DNA from: Micromonospora sediminicola
GTDB lineage: Bacteria; Actinomycetota; Actinomycetes; Mycobacteriales; Micromonosporaceae
Assembly: GCF_900089585.1 (NCBI RefSeq)
Contig: NZ_FLRH01000004.1
Coordinates: 1 to 50,000, forward strand
Direction: 5' to 3'
DNA length: 50,000 nt
Part shown: positions 42,746-50,000 of the stretch, piece after piece
Layout: each line of letters starts with the position of its first letter
Position numbering within the stretch: the stretch's first letter is position 1
The notes under the pieces: generated by a model
What the model was told of the DNA's origin: nothing
The model's input: the letters and a program-made list of their open reading frames with translations, nothing else
Databases searched by the model: none
Program-made: the position numbers and the translations under genes

Positions 42746-43317
42746 GAGTCGGCCGCCCGGCGCCCGGTGGTCTTCTTCGCCGGCCGCACCGGGGCGGCGG
42801 GCGAGTCCTCGGCCGGTGTGCGCGCCACGGTGGCGGCCGGCTTGCGCGCGATCGCCTTCTTGGCCACTGCCTTCTTCACGACCGCCTTGGACGGCGCCGG
42901 GGCCGGCGCCGCTCCGGTCGGCGCGACCTCCGGCGGCTCGGCCCCCGACGGCGCGGGCTCGGTCGACGCGCCGCTCGACGGCGTGGGCCGCTCGGGGCCC
43001 GCGCCGGCCGGGACGGTGCGGGCCTCGCGCAGCTGCCGTTCCAGGTCGTGCACCCGCCGGGTCAGCTCGGCGACCTCGTCGGCGGTGGCCAGGCCGACCG
43101 CGCCGAGTGCCCGGTCCACCTCGAAACGCACCAGCTTGGTCAGCGCCTCCCGGTTCGACAGGCCGGTCGCGACCAGTTCCTCGGCGAGGGACTGGAGCTG
43201 CGCGGCCGTCGCGCCACCCTGGCCGACGACGCGCATCACCGCGTCCTGCGCCTTCTTCCGGGGCGCCTCCGTCAGGCCCATGGCCAGCTCGAGGTAGGCG
43301 CGCCACGCGTCCTGCAT
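42742..43317 (-). CDS. Phasin-like protein with basic tail
   Basis: The product has 191 residues from ATG 43317. The N-terminal half (about 1-95) is helical and ends in a heptad-like coil (ADEVAELTRRVHDLERQLREA), resembling PhaF/phasin-type proteins that coat granules. A Pro/Ala linker follows. The C-terminus holds KAVVKKAVAKKAIARK, an AlaLys-rich histone-H1-like stretch that could bind nucleic acid. This mix is known from phasin-type nucleoid-associated proteins. It is the first gene of the unit leading to tlyA and nadK. Confidence 0.65.
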   Translation of the reverse strand: MQDAWRAYLELAMGLTEAPRKKAQDAVMRVVGQGGATAAQLQSLAEELVATGLSNREALTKLVRFEVDRALGAVGLATADEVAELTRRVHDLERQLREARTVPAGAGPERPTPSSGASTEPAPSGAEPPEVAPTGAAPAPAPSKAVVKKAVAKKAIARKPAATVARTPAEDSPAAPVRPAKKTTGRRAADS

Positions 43318-43429
43318 GCCTGAGTCCTTCCGCGGGGCGAGGTGTGCAGGTGCCACGCTACCGGGCGCCTGGGACGTCCCATTGCGGTACGGTGCCGGGA
43401 AACGGCGTGGCTCGTGGTGAGGAGACGAT

Positions 43430-43765
43430 GTGGCCAGCGTGGACGAGTGCCGGCAGGCGTTGCAGGACCTGGCGACCCGGCTGGACCAGCACGCCGAGGC
43501 GCAGGGGAAGATCGACCTCGACCGCACCCTGGCCTGCCGGATCACCGACCTGGGCACCGCCTTCCACGGTCGGCTGGAGGGCGGCCGGCTGGTCGACCTC
43601 GCCGACGGCGACGACCCGAAGGCCAAGATCGCGCTGAGCACCGGCAGTGACGACCTGGTCGCCCTGGTGCACGGCAGGCTCGACATCATGTCGGCGATGG
43701 CGTCCCGGCGGGTCTCCATCAAGGCCAACCCGTTCGACCTGATGAAGCTCCGCAAGCTGCTCTGA
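43430..43765 (+). CDS. SCP2 sterol-binding-domain protein
   Basis: The product has 111 residues from GTG 43430 with GAGGAG upstream. After an N-terminal helix (ECRQALQDLATRLDQHAE) the chain shows the SCP2 fold pattern: LACRITDLGTAFHGRLEGG, KAKIALSTGSDDLVALVHGRLDIMSAMASRRVSI, and the final FDLMKLRKLL helix. Such single-domain proteins bind lipids or other hydrophobic ligands. The ligand is unknown. It is divergent from the phasin-like gene and convergent with the HAD gene, whose stop is 12 bases away. Confidence 0.85.
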   Translation: MASVDECRQALQDLATRLDQHAEAQGKIDLDRTLACRITDLGTAFHGRLEGGRLVDLADGDDPKAKIALSTGSDDLVALVHGRLDIMSAMASRRVSIKANPFDLMKLRKLL

Positions 43766-43777
43766 GCGGCCGGCGGC

Positions 43778-44848
43778 TCAGCCGTCGAGACCGAACGCGG
43801 CGAGCGCCTCCGCCGCCTGCGCCGAGCCGGCCCGCACGCGCGGGTCGACCGACGTCGACCAGGCCACCGCGCACAGCGCCGCGAGCGCGTCCAGCGGCCG
43901 TCCCGCACCGTCGAGGACCAGCTCCCCGCCGGTCACGGTCACCGACCAGCCGCCGGCGTCCGGCCGGCCGGGCACCGCCACCACGGCCGCCGGGTCGAAG
44001 AGCCCCGCCAGGTCGAAAGAGACGTACGCCGGCCGGCGCGACTCCGGCGCGGCCAGCAGCTCGGCGGCGTCGCTGACCCCGGTGAGCACCAGCAGGCTGT
44101 CCAGCCCGGCCCGACGGGCACCCTCGATGTCGGTGTCGAGCCGGTCCCCCACCACCAGGGTCCGCCCGCTGCCGGCACGCCGGGCGGCGGTGGTGAACAG
44201 CGCCGGCTCCGGCTTGCCCACCACCACGTCGGGATCCCGGTTGAGCGCGGTGCGCAGCACCGCCACCAGCGAGCCGTTGCCGGGCAGCGGTCCGCGCGGG
44301 CTGGGCAGCGTCCGGTCGGTGTTGGTGGCGTACCAGGGCGCGCCCGCGCGGACGGCCAGGGACGCCTCGGCCAGGTCGGACCAGCCCACCTGCGGCCCGT
44401 ACCCCTGGGCCACGGCAGCGGGCTCCTCGTCGGCCGTGGACACCGGCCGCAGACCCACCGCGCGCAACTCCGCCCGCAACGCCTCCGCGCCGACCACCAG
44501 CACCGGCGCGCCGGCCGGCAGTCGGTCCCGGAGCAGTTCGGCGGTGGCGGCCGCCGAGGTGAGCACCTCGGTCGGCCGGGCCGGCACGCCCATGCCGGTG
44601 AGCAGGTCGGCCACCTCGCTGGAGCGGCGGGAGGCGTTGTTCGTCGCGTACGCGACCGCCCGCCCCTCGTCGTGCAGCCGGGCGACCGCCTCGACCGCGC
44701 CGGGGATGGGCCGGTCGATCAGGTAGATGACCCCGTCCAGGTCGAAGACGACCAGGACGTACCCGTCGACCAGCCGGCCGCCCGCCCCGGCACGGTCGGG
44801 TGCACCCCGGTCCGCGCCGGAAGCGGTGTCCCCGGCGGGCGCTGTCAC
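43778..44848 (-). CDS. HAD-IIA (NagD-like) phosphatase
   Basis: The product has 356 residues from GTG 44848 (GTGA overlap with the RGG-protein stop). Motif I is VFDLDGVIYLIDRPIPGA with nucleophile Asp36 and Asp38. Motif II is in AYATNNASRRSSEVADLL, and motif III/IV is VVGKPEPALF then VVGDRLDTDIEGARRAGL. This is the C2-cap NagD/phosphoglycolate phosphatase type. The C-terminal extension of about 70 residues beyond the fold is usual for actinobacterial members. Substrate is unknown. It is translated right after the RGG/TPR protein gene. Confidence 0.9.
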   Translation of the reverse strand: MTAPAGDTASGADRGAPDRAGAGGRLVDGYVLVVFDLDGVIYLIDRPIPGAVEAVARLHDEGRAVAYATNNASRRSSEVADLLTGMGVPARPTEVLTSAAATAELLRDRLPAGAPVLVVGAEALRAELRAVGLRPVSTADEEPAAVAQGYGPQVGWSDLAEASLAVRAGAPWYATNTDRTLPSPRGPLPGNGSLVAVLRTALNRDPDVVVGKPEPALFTTAARRAGSGRTLVVGDRLDTDIEGARRAGLDSLLVLTGVSDAAELLAAPESRRPAYVSFDLAGLFDPAAVVAVPGRPDAGGWSVTVTGGELVLDGAGRPLDALAALCAVAWSTSVDPRVRAGSAQAAEALAAFGLDG

Positions 44849-47604
44849 CGGCGCTCCGCCGCCTCGTCACCGCCGGCAGGCGTGCCACCGGACGCGGGCG
44901 GGGTGTCACCGGCGAGCGACTCCGCCTCGGCGTCGGTCAGCTCGTCGTCGCCCAGGTCGCCGGCGTCGCGGTCGCGGTAACCGGCCCGAGCCGCGTCACC
45001 GGCGTCCGCCGTGTCGGCGCCGTCGGCTCGCGGACGGGTGTCGCCGTCGAGGCCGTCGTCGTCCTCGTCTTCGTCCTCGAGGTCGTCCTCGTCGTCCTCG
45101 AGGTCGTCCTCGTCGTCGAGGTCGTCCTCGTCTTCGTCGTCCAGGTCGTCGTCCTCGTCTTCGTCGAGGTGGTCGTCGGCGGCGTCGGTCTCGTCGTCGG
45201 GGCGCGCGGCCGCCGGGCCGGTGCCGTCCGCGTCGTCCGTCGGCTCGTCGTCCTCGTCGTCACCCTCGATGACCACGCCGTCGAGCTCCAGCAGCCGCTC
45301 GGCGGCGTCGGTCTCGCCCTCGGAGTCGACGTCGGCCGCCCGGGAGAACCACTCCCGGGCCTCCTCACGTCGGCCCACGGCGAGCAGCGCGTCCGCGTAC
45401 GCGTAGCGCAGCCGCGCCGTCCACGGCTCGGGCGAGTCGGTGGTCAGCTCGCGGACCTGCAGCATCGCCACGGCCGCGTCCTTCTGCCCCAGGTCGCCCC
45501 GGGCACCGGCGGCGACGATCAGCAGCTCGATGGCGACGGCCTGGTCGAGCTTCTCCCGGTCCGCGCCACGGAACAGGTCGATCGCCCGTTCCGGCCGGCC
45601 CAGCGCCCGCTCGCAGTCGGCCAGCACCGCCAGGTGACTCTGCAGGCCACTCATCCGGTGGTACGTCCGCAGCTCGGCGATGGCGGTCTGCCACTCCCCC
45701 GCGTGGTACGCGGCCAGCCCGACCGCCTCCCGCACCGCGGAGATACGCGAGGCGAGCCGGCGGGCCGCCATGGCGTGCGCCAGCGCCAGCGTCGGGTCGT
45801 CGTCGATCAGCAGGCCGGTCGCGACCAGGTGCCGGGCGACCGTCTCCGCGACCGGCTTGGCGAGCGAGAGCAGCTCCGCGCGGACGGTCGAGTCGAGGTC
45901 ACTCGCGACCACCTCGTCCGGCAGTTCCGGCGCCTCGCCGGTACGCCCCTCGCCGCGCTCATCCTGACGCTCACGCTGCGGCCCGTAGTTGCCCGGCCGG
46001 TCCTCGTAGCCGCGACGCTCCCCGCCCCGGTCGTCACGCCCACCCCGGTAACCACCCGGGGCCCGGTCCTCGCGACGGAAGCCGCCGTCGCGGTCGCCGC
46101 CCCGGTAGCCGCCCTCGCGACGCTCGCCGCCGCGGAAGCCGCCCTCACGACGGTCGCCGCCGGGCCGGTTGTCGCGGTCACCCCCACGGAAGCCACCCTC
46201 GCGACGGTCACCGCCGCGGAAACCACCCTCGCGGTCACCGCTCCGGAAGCCGCCTTCGCGACGGTCGCCGCCGCCGGGCCGGTTGTCGCGGTCACCGCCA
46301 CGGAAACCACCTTCACGACGGTCACCGCCGCGGAAACCACCCTCACGGTCACCGCCACGGAAGCCACCCTCGCGACGGTCACCGCCGCGGAAACCACCCT
46401 CGCGGTCACCGCTCCGGAAGCCGCCTTCGCGACGGTCGCCGCCGCCGGGCCGGTTGTCGCGGTCACCGCCACGGAAACCACCTTCACGACGGTCACCGCC
46501 GCGGAAACCACCTTCACGGTCACCGCCACGGAAGCCGCCTTCACGACGGTCGCCACCGCGGAAACCACCCTCGCGGTCACCGCTCCGGAAGCCGCCTTCG
46601 CGACGGTCGCCGCCGCCGGGCCGGTTGTCGCGGTCACCGCCACGGAAACCACCTTCACGACGGTCACCGCCGCGGAAACCACCTTCACGGTCACCGCCAC
46701 GGAAGCCGCCTTCACGACGGTCGCCACCGCGGAAACCACCCTCGCGGTCACCGCTCCGGAAGCCGCCTTCGCGACGGTCGCCGCCGCCGGGCCGGTTGTC
46801 GCGGTCACCGCCACGGAAACCGCCCTCGCGGCGCTCACCACCGCGGAAACCACCCTCGCGGTCACCGCCACGGAAACCGCCCTCGCGACGGTCGCCGCCC
46901 CGGAAACCACCCTCACGGTCGCCGCCACGGAAGCCGCCCTCACGGCGGTCGCCGCCGCCGGGGCGGTTGTCGCGGTCGCCCCCACGGAAACCGCCCTCGC
47001 GACGGTCGCCACCGCGGAAGCCGCCCTCGCGACGGTCGCCGCCACGGAAGCCGCCCTCGCGGCGCTCACCACCGCGGAAACCACCCTCGCGGTCGCCACC
47101 GCGGAAGCCACCTTCGCGACGGTCGCCGCCGCCGGGCCGGTTGTCGCGGTCACCGCCACGGAAACCACCCTCGCGACGCTCACCACCGCGGAAACCACCC
47201 TCGCGGTCGCCGCCGCGGAAGCCGCCCTCACGACGGTCGCCACCCCGGAAGCCGCCATCGCGGTCCCCGCCACGGAAGCCACCCTCACGACGGTCGCCGC
47301 CGCCGGGGCGGTTGTCGCGGTCACCCCTACGGAAACCGCCTTCACGACGGTCACCGCCACGGAAGCCGCCCTCACGGTCCCCACCGCGGAAGCCACCCTC
47401 GCGACGCTCGCCACCGCCGGCCCGGCTGTCGCGACGGAAACCGCCGTCGCGGTTCTCGCCACCACGGAAGCCGCCGGCGCGGTCGTCGCGGCCACCCCGG
47501 TACGAAGGACGGTCGTCGCGGCGGGCGTCGTTACGCTCCCGGCCGCGGTCGGCGCTGTCCTCGTGACGGCGGGGCCGGTCCCCGCCCTGCGGTCCTGAAC
47601 TCAC
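44845..47604 (-). CDS. RGG-repeat / TPR-like / acidic-tail protein
   Basis: The product has 919 residues from GTG 47604 (GGAAGGA about 10 bases upstream). Residues about 40-525 are built from decapeptide-like repeats GGDRREGGFR and GGDREGGFR with a periodic GGDRDNRPG, repeated eight times. Such RGG regions are disordered and bind RNA in other proteins. Residues about 556-775 form a helical TPR-like domain (LALAHAMAARRLASRISAVREAVGLAAYHAGEWQTAIAEL, then DREKLDQAVAIELLIVAAGARGDLGQKDAAVAML). Residues about 776-919 are very acidic (DEDDDLDDEDEDDLDDEDDL). Shorter actinobacterial homologues exist near tlyA, some annotated as hypothetical or primosomal proteins. It lies on the same strand just downstream of an rRNA operon. 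Function is unknown; RNA binding is inference. Confidence 0.88.
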   Translation of the reverse strand: MSSGPQGGDRPRRHEDSADRGRERNDARRDDRPSYRGGRDDRAGGFRGGENRDGGFRRDSRAGGGERREGGFRGGDREGGFRGGDRREGGFRRGDRDNRPGGGDRREGGFRGGDRDGGFRGGDRREGGFRGGDREGGFRGGERREGGFRGGDRDNRPGGGDRREGGFRGGDREGGFRGGERREGGFRGGDRREGGFRGGDRREGGFRGGDRDNRPGGGDRREGGFRGGDREGGFRGGDRREGGFRGGDREGGFRGGERREGGFRGGDRDNRPGGGDRREGGFRSGDREGGFRGGDRREGGFRGGDREGGFRGGDRREGGFRGGDRDNRPGGGDRREGGFRSGDREGGFRGGDRREGGFRGGDREGGFRGGDRREGGFRGGDRDNRPGGGDRREGGFRSGDREGGFRGGDRREGGFRGGDREGGFRGGDRREGGFRGGDRDNRPGGGDRREGGFRSGDREGGFRGGDRREGGFRGGDRDNRPGGDRREGGFRGGERREGGYRGGDRDGGFRREDRAPGGYRGGRDDRGGERRGYEDRPGNYGPQRERQDERGEGRTGEAPELPDEVVASDLDSTVRAELLSLAKPVAETVARHLVATGLLIDDDPTLALAHAMAARRLASRISAVREAVGLAAYHAGEWQTAIAELRTYHRMSGLQSHLAVLADCERALGRPERAIDLFRGADREKLDQAVAIELLIVAAGARGDLGQKDAAVAMLQVRELTTDSPEPWTARLRYAYADALLAVGRREEAREWFSRAADVDSEGETDAAERLLELDGVVIEGDDEDDEPTDDADGTGPAAARPDDETDAADDHLDEDEDDDLDDEDEDDLDDEDDLEDDEDDLEDEDEDDDGLDGDTRPRADGADTADAGDAARAGYRDRDAGDLGDDELTDAEAESLAGDTPPASGGTPAGGDEAAERR
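45055..45180. repeat. Low-complexity tract coding the acidic tail
   Basis: The plus strand is an imperfect run of GTC, CTC and TTC triplets, encoding Asp/Glu stretches on the minus strand. Confidence 0.7.
46276..46788. repeat. Three tandem 171-bp units in the RGG gene
   Basis: Units begin at 46276, 46447 and 46618, each starting GGGCCGGTTGTCGCGGTCAC. Units two and three are identical over all 171 bases as I read them; the first differs at a few positions. The same pattern continues less regularly from about 46160 to 47330. Each unit encodes 57 residues. Confidence 0.9.
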
Positions 47605-47646
47605 AGGTGCATCCTTCCTGATGGCGTTTCCGCCGTAACGCTAACG

Positions 47647-47684
47647 CAGTCGAGGGCCGACCCTGCTGGGGCGGCCCTCGACTG
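47647..47684 (-). terminator. Terminator of the rRNA operon
   Basis: CAGTCGAGGGCCG and CGGCCCTCGACTG form a perfect 13-bp stem with a 12-base loop. It lies 8 bases beyond the 5S 3' end and 43 bases upstream of the RGG-protein start, on the strand of the rRNA operon. Confidence 0.88.
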
Positions 47685-47691
47685 AAAGATT

Positions 47692-47810
47692 GTCCGGCGG
47701 TGTCCTACTCTCCCACACCCTCCCGAGTGCAGTACCATCGGCGCTGGAGGGCTTAGCTTCCGGGTTCGGAATGTTGCCGGGCGTTTCCCCTCCGCCATGA
47801 CCGCCGTAAC
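47692..47810 (-). rRNA. rrf: 5S ribosomal RNA
   Basis: The minus strand reads GTTACGGCGGTCATGGCGGA at the 5' end. It includes the universal CCGAACCCGGAAGCTAAGCC block and GCGCCGATGGTACTGC, and closes with GGTGTGGGAGAGTAGGACAC near the 3' end. Length is about 119 bases, normal for actinobacterial 5S. It is separated from the 23S 3' end by about 75 bases without a tRNA. Confidence 0.95.
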
Positions 47811-47884
47811 TCTATGAACATGTCAACCAACCCGATGGGTGGTGTTTGTTCAGAGTTGCACAGTGGACGCGTAGCAGCTTGGTA

Positions 47885-50000
<2,116 letters not shown>

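Noticed and set aside
46160..47330. CRISPR array
   Set aside because: Regularly spaced repeats are present, but both repeat and intervening parts are themselves repetitive, coding and in frame, and no cas genes occur in the window.
44800..47598. Long open frames in three other frames across the RGG gene (932, 562 and 465 residues)
   Set aside because: They arise because the repeat units have lengths divisible by three and contain no stops in these frames. The products are simple Ala/Thr/Val or Ser/Pro/Arg/Lys repeats with no domain, whereas the minus-strand frame continues into a normal TPR-like domain and overlaps the HAD gene in GTGA style.

Overview
The window comes from a high-GC actinomycete, most likely a Micromonospora or close relative. 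This rests on the very high GC, frequent GTG starts, the conserved actinobacterial block recN-steA-steB-(MraY-like)-murJ-pyrG-ald-xerD-parA-scpA-scpB-rluB-cmk-der, and an actinobacterial 23S/5S rRNA pair. Genus placement is inference from gene order and sequence recollection; no database was consulted.

Layout. (1) 1-2621: an IS481-family insertion sequence (41-2543) with 52-bp imperfect inverted repeats starting TGT, a perfect 15-bp target duplication, a transposase split by one frameshift and a coupled cargo gene. Eleven bases to its right lies an orphan terminus of a second IS481-type element. (2) 2678-5450: an accessory island with a membrane/coiled-coil protein of unknown function in AT-richer DNA, a helix-turn-helix/CutA fusion, and a convergent XRE/TPR regulator. 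(3) 5596-13632: the transfer, replication and integration module of an actinomycete integrative and conjugative element (AICE). Order: operator-promoter, membrane part of a TraB-like pump, ssb, FtsK/TraB ATPase, small accessory genes, DUF2637 (SpdB-like) protein, HUH-type replication initiator, xis, tyrosine integrase. Most genes overlap by ATGA, GTGA or TTGA. The element ends in the 3' end of tRNA-Pro(GGG). Its other att site is not visible and probably lies left of the window.

(4) 13786-25079: core genes, nearly all on the minus strand: pyrG, a NUDIX hydrolase, ald, xerD, parA, scpA, scpB, rluB, cmk and der. These cover CTP synthesis, chromosome dimer resolution and segregation, condensin assembly, rRNA pseudouridylation and ribosome assembly. 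One plus-strand TM2 gene is interspersed. scpB carries two palindromic repeat units translated in frame. (5) 25253-36501: an envelope and division cluster (phosphatase-like membrane protein, GT4 glycosyltransferase, MurJ-like flippase, MraY-like protein, SteB/MctB, SteA), then recN and a divergent TrmB/LuxR-type regulator. (6) 36550-44848: a secreted S8 protease, nadK, tlyA, two small coupled genes, an SCP2-domain protein and a HAD-IIA phosphatase. (7) 44845-50000: a 919-residue protein with a huge RGG/RDR repeat region, a TPR-like domain and an acidic tail, directly downstream of an rRNA operon whose 5S gene, terminator and partial 23S gene close the window.

The most unusual items are the RGG-repeat protein, which contains perfectly duplicated 171-bp units, the in-frame palindromes of scpB, the HTH-CutA fusion, the palindromic operator inside the AICE promoter, and the hairpin in the first codons of the replication initiator. 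I saw no CRISPR array and no clearly new defence or biosynthetic system.
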